Source of the DNA: Puffinus mauretanicus
Taxonomy: Eukaryota; Chordata; Aves; Procellariiformes; Procellariidae
Length of the DNA stretch: 64,000 nt
Assembly: GCA_023333565.1 (NCBI GenBank)
Contig: JAJKFH010001182.1
Span: 62,001-126,000 of the forward strand
Direction of reading: 5' to 3'
Positions 51,663 to 62,753 of the stretch are shown here, piece after piece. Each line of letters begins with the position of its first letter. Within the stretch, counting starts at the first letter, position 1. Both the position numbers and the translations under genes were made by a program. The notes beneath the pieces are model-generated. The model ran no database searches. It had not been told where the DNA came from and worked only from the letters and a program-made list of their open reading frames with translations.

Positions 51663-51725
51663 GGCCAAATTTTGTATTCAGTCACACTGGTATAACTTGA
51701 GTTAACAGTAACTCCATTGACTTCA
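51663..51725. repeat. Probable old amniote MITE-like remnant
   Basis: GGCCAAATTTTGTATTCAGT is followed by CACACTGGTATAACTTGAGT and TAACTCCATTGACTTCA. This is the arrangement of a palindromic DNA-transposon-like repeat common in turtle and crocodilian DNA (GGCC..ATTCTG, CACTGGTGTAA, AACTCCATTGACTTCA). Only one half-palindrome is present. The family name is uncertain. Confidence 0.5.
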
Positions 51726-51732
51726 TCAGCAT

Positions 51733-51810
51733 AATTAACCGCTGGAACAACTTACCCAGCGATGCTGTGGACTCGCCATTGCTGGAAATTATTAAGTCCC
51801 AAATGTTTGG
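51733..51810 (+). mobile_element. Old CR1/L3-type LINE 3' remnant
   Basis: TAACCGCTGGAACAACTTAC, CCAGCGATGCTGTGGACTCG, CCATTGCTGGAAATTATTAAGTC parallels the conserved CR1 3' coding block. That block reads AACCACTGGAACAGGCTGCC, CAGGGAAGTGGTGGAGTC, CCATCCCTGGAGGTGTTTAA and encodes NRWNRLP..VVDSPSLE..K. It is far more diverged than the 8590 copy. It abuts the MITE-like piece, with less than 10 bases between them. Confidence 0.65.
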
Positions 51811-54800
51811 CTTGCTTGCTTGTTTTTTCTGAAAAAAAAAAAAGATGCTCTAGTTGATATTAATAAGCCACCCGGCTTGTGCTGCACATGATATCGGATC
51901 AGAGGGTTATGTTGCCTCACTTTGACTTCATGATCCATGAACGATGATGGGTCTTGTTCACATGGGGGATTCAGGAGTTCTAGGGTGGCGTGGGATGGTG
52001 TGGACAGCCTTAGCCCCCAGCAAGAGCACCTTGGTGCAGCATAGCTATCTCCAGGTAGGACCCTCTTAATGGGGAGTGAAGCAGACTCCTCCCAGAGACA
52101 AACCCTTGTCAGGGACCTTTGAACTGACTTAGCCCTGGATGTCCTGGATTCAAATCTTTATCTCCATTCCTGCAAAAAGCCAAAGCATGCAACCTGATAC
52201 TCACAGTTCATTTGCCACCATCAAAAAACCCAGCATTCAGCATTGGAGTGTCTTCCTGTAAGTTTCTAGGCAATTACTCACCTACGTCACCTGGATTATC
52301 AGATACCACGAGTTATTTGTTGATTTGTTATGTTTGGCTTCTGTGCAGTAAAATCATGTGTCACCGTTTGCGGGGGTGAGCAAGTCTTGCAAATGGTTCA
52401 GAAAAGGGTAATGTCTTTCCATAGCCCAATTAAAATCAGGGACTGCTGCTGCAAAGGCTGTCTGAGGAGAGCCACAGAAACTATTCAAATTAGTAGCTGC
52501 TCTATCTGGCCTAATTATGAGAATCGGAGTGAGGAGAGGTGTGTTAACAGCAACATGTAATTTTTATTGTAGTTACTTGACAGCCGCTGCAGTCATTTAC
52601 TCCTGGGCAGGGTCACACTGCCAGGGCAGAGGAGGCACTGCTCGTCCCACACGACACTGTCACACTAGACCAAGCAAAGTAGGGAGTTTATGCTCAAAAT
52701 AAGGTAGGTTTGGAGCCAACAGCCCAAGGTAAATGCTTGTGGAAGGCCTCAAGCCCCTCAGCTTCCCTTTTTTAAGTAGAAGGAGAGCAAAAAAAGTAGG
52801 GGAAACTTGCCACAGGATTTAAATTTCTTCCCGTGTTTCACATTTTATGCCTGATTCTGCCTCCTACTGCAGCAGTTACAACTCCTCCCAACTCGGGTAC
52901 ACGATGCCGGCAACCTCAGGCCACACACAAGTCGGACGCGTAGGGTGCTCTTTCAGCACCCGTGACCATTCCCGCACACCGCAGAGGCAAGCCATGGCCA
53001 TAACCCTGGAGCTGCTTCCCGACCCACTGCCACAAGTGACCTTCTCCAGGAACCAGCGTGTCCCATCTGGTGCCCAGACCCATCCTGTCTGGGTGGAAGG
53101 GCTGTTTTTCCTTCTCCAAGAGGCTCTCACCCTGCTCCAGGCATCACACAGAAATAGGCAGGGGCTATGGTCCCTCTGCCAGCTTCCCCCTCGCCCAGCT
53201 GCCTGCCCCCTCCTGCAGCCCCAGCGCCCACCACCCTGGCACATACCTCTGGTGCTGGTCGCCAAAAAATTAGGTTTTGGTTTTTTTTTTATTTGGTAAG
53301 CATTAACCCAGCCTCACCTCCATATCTCTGTACCGCTCCGCCCTTCCTCGTCTTTTTCACCGCCACGTTCAGCTCTCGTTCAGGTGAGGTGTGCAGGAAA
53401 TCTCAGCGCCCGCCAAAGTGAGAATGGCAAAATTATGAAAAGCAAAAATAAACAACACAGGGGTGTCGCTCTTTTCTACCAGCTTAACGCCATTTTCTTT
53501 CCTGAGCAATGGCTCGAGTGACCTTCTCTGGCTGGGAAGAACCGGGACAAGTGAAAATAATAATAATTAAATGTTATAAATAACATCCAGCAACACTCCT
53601 GAACACCACAGATGGGACAGATTTTTCTCTGGGTCAGTTTGCCCTGTACTGTTACTGTACAACTCAGTAAACATTTTCTCCTCAAGTGGGGATGCCACAC
53701 CACAGACTGCTCACCTTGTGTGCCCATTTCAGGTTTCGGAGACCCCAGTGTGGTCATTGATGGGGATCCCCATGCCCCGAGCCTCTCCTTTCTCCCTTTC
53801 CACATCCTCTTTTCTCATCCTCCTTCCAGCTATAAGGCAGTGGAAAGTAAAATACAGCTTCTCTTTCCCATCCCGGCCAGGAGAGGAGGGGAGCAGGTTT
53901 TTCCTTCCCCATTTCCATGTGGTGGGAGGAGGGAGAAGATCCAATTAACGGGTCTCAGCGCTTTTCCCAGGGCTGGGCAGGAGGGAAAACCGCACCCCCT
54001 GGCTCCAGCTGATGGCTGGAGATGGTGCTGCTGGGCTTCAAGGCGCTGGAGATCCTGGAGAGGAGCAGGGACAGCCCCCGTAGCCCCCTGACCAGGCACT
54101 AGCTCCAGCTTTGGCCTCCTTGGCCATGCCCAAGCCGGCTCCTGTTACCCGACACGGTGCTTTGGCAACCAAAGGAGACCCGGGGACAGCTCAGGGAGGG
54201 ATGCAGAATCCCCCCTGCACCGCAGTACTGTTGAAATACTTCAGCGGTGGTGATCGGACGGGTGAAAGCTGTCTGCTTCCTACATTGGCATCTGATTAAA
54301 CGCCCATTTGGGGGATGTGCTGCAGAAGAAGAGACAAAGGACAAGTTATTGCCAACGGTTGTGGAGAATTGGGAACGAGCCTCGGTCAGCCCCTTCCAAC
54401 CTCCAAATAATGCCACTGCCGAGACAGAAACCCAGGTTTCTTTTAGGAGTTTACGAAATCCTGGGCTCAAGGAGCTGCGGCAGTTACAGCCCTGAGCTGG
54501 TGGGCATGCAGCCAGGTATGCCGTGGCTCGGGGACCGGGGGGCTGCGGGCCAGGCACCCAAGCCCACCTCACTTGCTGCCCGGTGCTGAACTGAAACGCA
54601 ACCCTTCAAAAGCGCGAGGCCCGCTCCCCTCCCCTCTTTACCATTGCTTTTCCGTGCAGAAAATGAACCACCGTGCAACCCCGCGCAGGGTGAGGTGGCC
54701 GTTCCCAGCCCCTTGGTTCACAGCGGCAAAACGTTGGGGTTGGGTGTTTTAGCTACAGTTTTGGTCAGTCCTATTATCATCACGCTGCAGAAAAACTGCC

Positions 54801-55035
54801 TCGGGTGGCAGTTATGCTCAAACCAAACCTACATATTATATGGTACACACGTACCCGGGGAGTCAATGCAGCCTGGAAGAAGGCGCATCCCCTCCAACAT
54901 CTCTCCTTGGCAGATGCACAGCCACAAAGTCTCCTCCAGCAGGAACCTGGTGGCAGGGGGCCCCAGCCTGACGTCCCAAATGAGGGTACCAGTCTTGCCT
55001 CACACAGGGATCGATGCTGGGAGCAATAACGTTAA

Positions 55036-55076
55036 CGGCAAAGCTCCCATGGAAGTCAATGCACAGAGTCAGGCCT
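55036..55076. repeat. Possible old MITE-like remnant
   Basis: GGCAAAGCTCCCATGGAAGTCAATG, then CAGAGTCAGGCC, resembles the reptile-type repeat block GGCAAA.CTCCCATTGA, AGTCAATGGG, CAGGATCAGGCC. It is short and degenerate. Confidence 0.35.
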
Positions 55077-56026
55077 CCATGGCTTCTGTGAGTGACAACC
55101 CACAGCATTAGGCTCTGGGCGAGCAGGAGAGGCGCGGCAGGCACCCGGAGAGATCACCAAGCTTGCTTCACCAGGTCTTTAAAAATTATTAGATAGGGAA
55201 AGGAGCCTGGCTTCATATGTTAAGAATTTTCACACTTGCAAACGCCCCTCAGATTAGGGTCTTTTCCCTATGGAGGGGGAGGACACACGCTGAGCATCCT
55301 CCGCAGCAGCCTTCGCAGCGGGGAAGCTTGCCAGTCGCTTTTAAAACAGAAGGCGCTTCCTAAGAAGTGGGAGATGTTTCAGGTCTGGGAGAGGGGGAAG
55401 TGGAAAATTAACAGCGGGTGGGACCACTGGCCTCTGCAGAGCACCGGGATGCCCCTCTCCTCCCCGCTGCATCCCGGCAGCAGAGCTGGGCAGCCCGCCT
55501 GCTCCAGCCCCACCAGCCGGGGGGGTGCCTTGAGGGGCTTCAGGCAGCCTTCATCCCTCTCCGCCTCTCTAGTTACTGAATCACGCAGCTTGCAATGACA
55601 GAGGAATCAGTTTGACTGCAGCCCTGAATTCAGGCAACCAACCTTTCACGCACCTGGCAGCTGCTTCTGATTTTGGAGCAATCGGAAACTCAAATTTACA
55701 CCCTCACGATACCGGCATGATCCGGGTCTGGATATTGCCGCTCAGCATCGCTGCCAATCTGATATAGCACTGCCACACTCAGGCCTGTATATCTTGTGAC
55801 TGTCCTAAAACAACCCTTTGCAAAAAACTGCAGTATGAAGTTGCTTTCAGGGGAGAGGAGGAAAAAAACTTCCAAAAATTTCATTAGAGCAATGTTTCCC
55901 GGGGTTTTAAACTCAATGATCACAGGGCCTTTTTGAGCAAAACACAGCCGCTGATCACATGGAGAGCAACACTGCTGAAATGTTCATTTTCAGCCTAAAA
56001 TTGGGCTAAACTTGAAGTATTCCTTA

Positions 56027-56080
56027 TATTTTATTTTATTTTATTTTCCTCCTTTTCCTTTTATTTTTCCCTTTTTTTGT
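56027..56080. repeat. (TTTTA)n and T-rich tract
   Basis: About four TTTTA units followed by a pyrimidine-rich stretch (CCTCCTTTTCCTTTTATTTT). It could be a reverse-oriented A-rich retroposon tail, but no element is recognised to its right. Confidence 0.8.
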
Positions 56081-59000
56081 CTTATAGCTTTTGAGTTTAT
56101 AAATCCAGCTTTATAAAATCCAGTTTTATAAAACCATTTTGCATTTGCTGCTATGTTATGGCTATCGTATCTAATACATATATATATAATGGAATAAAAC
56201 CTGGTCTAAGGGACTGGGAGGTTTTTAGGAGCAGCTGTTGATCTGTGCCTCCAGTTCCATTTTTCCCCTTGGAAAGCACCAAGCAAACATCCCCTCACCA
56301 GGGAGGCTTAGGGCGAGTTCACAGTAAAGTCTTCTTACATCCAAAATGGCAATTTGCTTGAGCAATCCCATGGATTTCAGGGGGTAATCGCTAACCTGAG
56401 GAACAAGCTCACAGCTTTGCCCTTAAATCCGGGCGGCTGTTTTGTTTGCACCTTTTCCCTTATCCAGCGTGGCTGCAGTCTGCTGAGCATCAGGATCCAT
56501 TCTATTTAAAAAAAAAAATCAGCTCTAAAGATAAGATTATCCCTTATCTTTGAAAACTGCCCGGCTTTGCAGAGCATCCCCTGTCCCGGGCAGCCCGGGA
56601 GCACATCCCAGCCGCTGGCCCACACCAGTGGCAAGCATGCGGGCAGAGTCCGGCCCTTGAACAGGCAAAACCCCTTTGCCTGCAGAAAAATAAGAATCTC
56701 TCCAGTGTGGTCGCCGGTCAAGTGGAGCCCAGCGGCTGCCGTGACGTGGAGGGCAGGAAAACACGAGTGCCTCCTCGGGAACCATCTTGACCCCAGAAAG
56801 TCGTCTCAGCTGTCCCCAGGGTGAGCTGTACATAACGCACCGAGGGGAGAGGGAGTTTGCATCCCCGTCTCCAGCTGATCTGCACGATGCAAACGCTGGG
56901 GAGCAGCTAGGATCCTCTCAGGCACATTTAGGTGAGCAAAGGCTTGCCCATAAGGAGAACGGGGCGCTGCTTCTCCCTCCCGGCTGCGAGGCAAGGCTGG
57001 GAACGGGGCTGAGCACCGCATTGGTCTCGATCTCCCTCCCTGCCTCCCCACTTCCCCAGTGAAATCTGAAACGTGGCTATTTCTGCCACCGCTGACAAAT
57101 ACCGTCACCTTTCGCTCCCTCCCCTCCCTCGCAGGTGACAGGGTGCAGCACCGGGGACCATAAATGAATCATCGCTCGGCGGCTCCTGCGGCTTTCGAGC
57201 ACGGCGGTGGGAGCGGGGCCACCCACGCCAGGCCAGCACCGCGGGGCGGGGGCACCGCAGCCCCAGCTGCAAGGGAGAGGGGGGGTGTCTGCATTGCATT
57301 TGGCTTTTAGTGGGAAAATGGGAATAAATACCAGGGGCTGCAAGGGAGAAGAGAGGGAAGCTGGCTCTGAAACATCCCTATGGCTGCTGGCCACACTGCC
57401 TCTTTTCCTCGCCGTGGCCGCAGCAGCCGGGAGCTGGCAGCCCAGGGGAACCTCAGCTGGCCCAGCGATGCCCAGGGCCGGGTAGTCCCAGGGGAGGCTG
57501 GGCAGCACAGGGGCATGGAGAAGCCCAGCCTGGCTGGGGAAGCTCCCTCCCACACGGGGCCAGACCTGGGCTGGGGTCAGCATCTCCACCACCACTGCCA
57601 GCGCTTCAGAGAATCGTCTTCTATGGAAAAACTCCTCTGTTGCTGACATCCATCTGAATGCACCTCGCCAGGCATTAAAAAGTTTCTCTGACAGGCAGGG
57701 ACTGCTGCGCAAAAGAGCTAAAAGGTGAAGGGGAACTCCCTTGGGTCGGACGCCATGTCCTGGTTTCTTTGCAGGGTCACAGCTCATTGCTCAACATTGC
57801 AAGACCACTTTTTGTATGTAAAGAAACAAAGCCAGCTTTGGATACCGCATGCCAGCAGTTCTCCAATACATGACTTGACCCAATCGCCCTCACATCCTTC
57901 CTGCCACCCAGGCTGGCCCTTCTAGTTTTTCTTCAGGCTGCCAGCTTTTCTTTGAGTAAAATATAGAGCACTTTGTTGCACAAGTGCAATATTGTATATT
58001 ACACGTATGCAACTCATCCCCAAGGGAGTGAGGGCACCTTGATATGAGCAAAGCGTTCCCCTTTTTTGCCAGGAGCTCTGCTCCCATTTCGGGGTGTCAC
58101 TCACACCCCTCTCTGGACGCCAACGCTCTCCATGTCGTTCCTCCACGGGTGACACATTCCAGAGCACAATCAAACCTATTGTGCAGCTCTAAAACAGTTT
58201 TTGCTTTAATCTGCCGGGGGGAACAGCACAAGGATTTTACATCTAATCCAATAAATCTACACTGACACCTTGTGGAGATCATGAGACCAGAATCCCGCAG
58301 CCTCTCGGCGGGGTGGGATTTACACCCTTGCTGTGTCCTGCTGGACACCATCGCAGCAGCAGCCGGACTTCCCAAGGCACCCGCAGGTGTGTCCACGCTG
58401 AAAACCAGGCCCTGCAATCCCAGAAGTCATCGTTCTCGGTCCACGAACATCGTTTTGCTAAGTGATCCTCACAAACCCAACTAAACCGAGACTATTTACT
58501 TTTAAATCCTCACTGAAAACAATACCATGGCCCCTCTTCCATAAATGCCGCGATGCTTCAGGCTTCTCATCAAAGCACAAGCTTCCAATGAGGAGCTATT
58601 TTCATGCTGGAATTTTATTATCTCTGTAAGTACTGGAAGAAAATGGATCTGAGTAGCACTCCAGGACTCCTTTAATGTTCCTCTTCATCTAAAAATACAT
58701 GGTTTAAGCAAAAACTGCCTGCAGTTTGGGAACATGTGCAAGATTTTCCTCCCTATTCACCCCATTCATTTTAGCTCCTCTGCCGGGTCAGAAGAGTTAA
58801 ATTAAGCCAGTGCCATCTTTCTTCCAGTGCTCTGGTAAGTGTTCAAGGAGTACAACGCCCTGTTAGGCACAGGCCACATCAATGCCGCAGCATAATTGCT
58901 TGGTAGGGGTTAACACCAAGAGCTGAAATCCCAGCACAGACAATCTTGCAACCAAACCATACAATCATTCCTCCAGCTTCTTCCTAATACCACGCTGGGG

Positions 59001-60516
59001 AGCAAACGCTCACGCTTGCTCCATAGTGGGGGAAAAAGTGCTTCAGCGAGTCTGATTTCTAGCAAACCATTCATATCAAATAGGTTTGAGAAGACCGAGG
59101 GCGCCATCAGATGTCAAAGACAAGTTTTGGGCTGGCGTAAAACCCAAGGGGCTGGCATTTACACCTCACTGAGATCCCCTGCATTAATACAATAAATTAT
59201 TCAGCCTTTCATGGGGTTTTCACCCTACTCACTCCTGTCCTTCCCTTTGGGCAAGGGACCATCCCCGAGAAGGTTGGGTTTTTCCAGTCCAATTTCAGAC
59301 CTGTCCAGTTAGGGGTGGGGAGACACGGAGCTGGGTTCAAACTGGGTTGTGAGCAAGTGCTTTGGATTTAACTTGACTTCGATAATCAGTTTGACCGTTG
59401 GCGAGGCAGGGCAAGATCAGCCCTTGGGAAGCAGAAATAAAGAAGTTACAGGGACAGAGACAGGCAGGTAATAAATGTTATTGAACTTCTCCATTACACT
59501 TTTACAAACCATATGGGCTCCTTTCATTCCCTCGCTTCCATCGCTCTGCCAACACGGAGTCACTGCTCTCTGCCAGGTCTTCCATCTGTGCCAGTGCCTC
59601 AGTCTCCTCCGAGACGGCCAGAGACCCTCTGGAACCACTGCGGTAGCACCAGATGGGTGGAAAATGGAGACTACCCGGACGTGATGGAAAGAAGGGGAAA
59701 AGGAGCTTGGACTTCTTCATGGTGTACCAGCCAACCTGGGGAAGCCATGACCATCACTCACAGTGCTATCAACAGCTACCACCGTCGCCAACAGTGAGTC
59801 TCTATGCCTTTGCATGTAACTTTGCAGTAGCTCAGCCATCTCAACATGATGTTCTCCTTTTGCTATGTACCCATTGTAGCCACCCCAGAGGAAAAACTGT
59901 CACCTAAAAATCACACATGGACAACGTTCCCTGCAATTATGGCTCTGGGTCAGTGTGCTCCATCTTCTCGCTCTTCTCAGGGCAGCATCAACTACCCCAG
60001 CCCCACCAAAGCCAGACAACCTTCCAATGCAGGTGTCGTGGAGGTATAGCATTAGCAGTGCATTAATGAGACCTCCGCTTTATGCACAAAGAAGGAAATG
60101 TAAGACTGCAGAACATATTTTGCCTCGGAGAGATCCTAATGCTGAGTCCATAAAGTTACACGTAACACCACCTAACCAGTTACAAGAGGGGGAAAACCAA
60201 CCATCGTAAGAAAAACCTGAATGACTCCAGCGTGGGAATCGCTACTGGCAGCACTGGCTCCTCTCTGAACAACAGCACACAGCTTTTATCCTTTGGGCTG
60301 CAAAAGAAAAGGGGCAATTTTTATGCTTCTAAGTGACTAATCTATAAGCAATGCTTTAAGTTCCTGCTCCCTTGGGACTAGCAAGGAGTGTACACCCCAA
60401 AAAACCCACACACACAAAAGCCCTGTCACTTGGGCTTTGAGCAGTCCCAGTAAGCACCTGTACGTACATGCAGCTAGGTCTGATTATTCAAATCCTGTTG
60501 CCTAGTATTAACTCTC

Positions 60517-60583
60517 AAATCTATATTTAAGCATCTAAGTAGGAATTACTACAGCTTTCCAAAGATCCTAAGCACCAAGAGCT
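60517..60583. repeat. Possible old amniote MITE-like remnant
   Basis: AAATCTATATTTAAGCATCTAAGTAGGA is followed by CTTTCCAAAGATCCTAAGCACCAAGAGCTC. This parallels a repeat frequent in turtle and crocodilian DNA: TTTAGGCACCTAAATAGGA, TTTTCAAAGGTGCTGAGCACCC, AGCTCCC. The match is judged from memory and the element is highly decayed. Confidence 0.45.
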
Positions 60584-62399
60584 CTTGTTAAGGGCTTGTC
60601 GAAGTACTGACCTCCTGTTTAAATTATAACATCCACCTTACTCCCAGTGCTGTGAAATTCAGGACTTTCATACACAGCTAATGCTCCCGAACGTCTTCCA
60701 GTAAGAGCCGAGCTTGCGAGCGTCCTTTCTTTCGTATCAAAACACAGGTTAAATGCAAATACACAGAGAAGCTATTTCTAAAAGCCCGCAGTGAATTCAA
60801 AGTCACTGTACCTTGTTTTAGAAAAAGCTTGGAATACAGCAGAACACAGGCTGTGCATCATGGTTTGGTAGAAATTTGAGAAGAATGGTATTTTTCTTCC
60901 CATATCTGGGCCAATTTCTTGCCCAATATCTGGGCATTGAACCGAAAATTAAAACTATCCTAGCACTAGATTAAGGTACTTGCATATAATTCTCACTCTC
61001 TCCATTCCAACGCTAGGAAGCCTCTGAAAATTTCTGCAGAATTTGAACCCTGTTGTTCTTGCAGCTAGAAAGTCAAAAAGGTGCTTTTCCCTTCCACAGC
61101 CCGAGTCTTGCGCTTTGCCAGACGGGCAAACTCACATCCTGCAGATGAGCAAAACACAGCAACAATATTCCAACTCATAGAAAAAGGCCAACTCTTTATT
61201 TTTCATTTGCTTTCTTGTAATTCTGATTTTAAAATCAGTTTGCATATGAAGCCAGTGTTTTACCTTCATTCCATAACTTCCTCCTTCCTGCTCAAGTTAC
61301 GAGGAAATGTGAGAAAAAGATAGGAGCATATTTATAGGGCCAATAGCTGATGAAGTGGTTGGAGTGAATGCGAGAGAACAAGGAAGAAAACAATATGTGA
61401 GGCTGGAAACCCTCTGGAAAGTTAAGCAGCGAGACATAATCCAGGATTTTGAATGGCCGAGTGAGTAATTCTGGATGAAAATTTAACAAAGGATAACTGA
61501 AGTAAAATATACTGCAATTGCTTAATAGATACGAGGGACCATACACATTTAATTAGAATAAAGGATCATCTAGAAAATATGAAGTTACTTCACCAACACC
61601 AGAGGACTAGACAGAAAACAGCAGTGGCATCATGCGACAGTAATCTGTAGGCGACAACTCTCCTTGCCAGCAATGTCAAGTCCTCTTCCTAGCCCTGCAG
61701 ATGCAGGAGATAAGGCCTCAGCTCCAAACATCGTAGTAATCATAAAACTGCTTGCTCTAATGAAACGGGACTTTATGGATTACTTGACAACCAGACCCAT
61801 TTTTAAACAACAGATACTGATGGGAAGTTGGTCAAAAGCTTCAAAATGGATGTATGGGTGGTAGGAGAGACTTCTCCTATTATTTTATATAACCCACCAG
61901 TATTATGCCGTGCACACATCTCAGGAATACAATAGCCTTTCACTGAGCAGATGAACTAACAAACATTCAACTCAAATGACTTCGTCATTACCAAAAATTT
62001 TAAAAAGAACCAATAAAGATAATTAGTGAAAGGAGGATAGAAAAGACTAGTACCATCCAAATACCAGCGTATTTAATGAATTAGCAAAAAGAACTGTTAC
62101 TATCTCAGTAACAGCTTTTCAAAATTAGAGCTGTATCAGGAGTTTTTAAAAATGAAAGCATTCCAAGTTTTCCAAAATGGGAAAGATGATCAAACCCGTC
62201 AAGACACATACCAAGTGTGAAGGGTGTAGGAAGTAGAATTAGACCTAATATTTTGTATGGTCAAAAGATTAGTTTCAAATTTAAAAGACAACAATTTTGA
62301 TAAACTAAATTTTAAATGCACATTCTACAAAAGCTATACTTTTCAGTTCCTTCTTTAGTTGTCAAAAAAAATCTACATATACATGGACATACACACATG

Positions 62400-62541
62400 A
62401 AAGTATGACCTTTCAGTTTATTATTTAAAATACAGCTTTCAGGTCACATGATTACTTTGCACTGACAGTATTTCTATTATAAGAAATCATCAGTTTTGAC
62501 ATAATGATTCTTCATTTCAAGGTTAAGCACTTTCCCAAGTC
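62400..62541 (-). other. MRPS31: MRPS31 3' UTR
   Basis: Short untranslated region from the stop codon to a predicted cleavage site near 62400. Its end is set by the AATAAA signal listed separately; the exact cleavage base is not determinable. Confidence 0.7.
62417..62422 (-). terminator. MRPS31: MRPS31 poly(A) signal AATAAA
   Basis: AATAAA on the minus strand lies about 120 bases after the MRPS31 stop codon. The next 60 bases on that strand include a U/GU-rich downstream element (TCATGTGTGTATGTCCATGT). The combination is a canonical cleavage/polyadenylation site. Confidence 0.8.
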
Positions 62542-62753
62542 TCAAATCTCTTGAAGAAGTTCCTTCTTTTCCTCAAAATACTTCTGAAACCACTCAATAT
62601 GTTCAATCTTCTGTTTAACGCTGAGGTACGGGTTTTTTGAAAGCCCACAGATGACTAGTTCCATGAAGTGGCGAATAGGTCCTTGCTTGGGAAAGTCTTC
62701 GAGGTGTTTCTCCAGAAAGATATGCTCATGAAATTCAGCATCATCTTCCATCC
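62542..62753 (-). CDS. MRPS31: MRPS31, mitochondrial small-subunit ribosomal protein mS31, last coding exon (partial)
   Basis: MRPS31 (mS31) is a metazoan-specific component of the 28S subunit of the mitochondrial ribosome, encoded in the nucleus and imported into the matrix. This exon encodes the C-terminal 70 or so residues. It starts after a clear acceptor on the minus strand (CCCTTCTGTTAG|GG) that splits a glycine codon, so the preceding intron is phase 1. The protein runs from [17 protein letters not shown] through [20 protein letters not shown] and [14 protein letters not shown] to a TGA at 62544-62542. These blocks match the highly conserved C-terminus of vertebrate MRPS31, the part known to contact rRNA and other small-subunit proteins at the head. 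The upstream exons lie beyond 64000. The same-strand arrangement downstream-to-upstream with FOXO1 matches the human order. Confidence 0.95.

Larger units (their letters stand above)
35900..62400. other. FOXO1-MRPS31 intergenic interval
   Basis: About 26.5 kb lies between the FOXO1 promoter island and the MRPS31 3' end. Sequence is AT-rich near FOXO1 (36-42 kb) and more GC-rich with many CpG-poor ORF-bearing patches between 49 and 58 kb. I find no gene with confidence. Recognisable pieces are old repeats (39.8, 42.2, 51.7, 55.0 and 60.5 kb), a purine tract (43.0 kb), and the exon candidate and decayed ORF at 45.4-46.8 kb, all listed separately. The human equivalent is longer, as far as I remember. 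Confidence 0.7.

Noticed and set aside
54644..55111. A 155-codon plus-strand frame with a hydrophobic stretch
   Set aside because: The apparent membrane segment is short and isolated, and there is no family resemblance or flanking gene structure. Part of it overlaps a possible old repeat.
57077..57787. A 236-codon minus-strand open frame
   Set aside because: Lies in a GC-rich patch with overlapping open frames on the opposite strand, no domain I recognise, no convincing splice context, and no promoter-like island.
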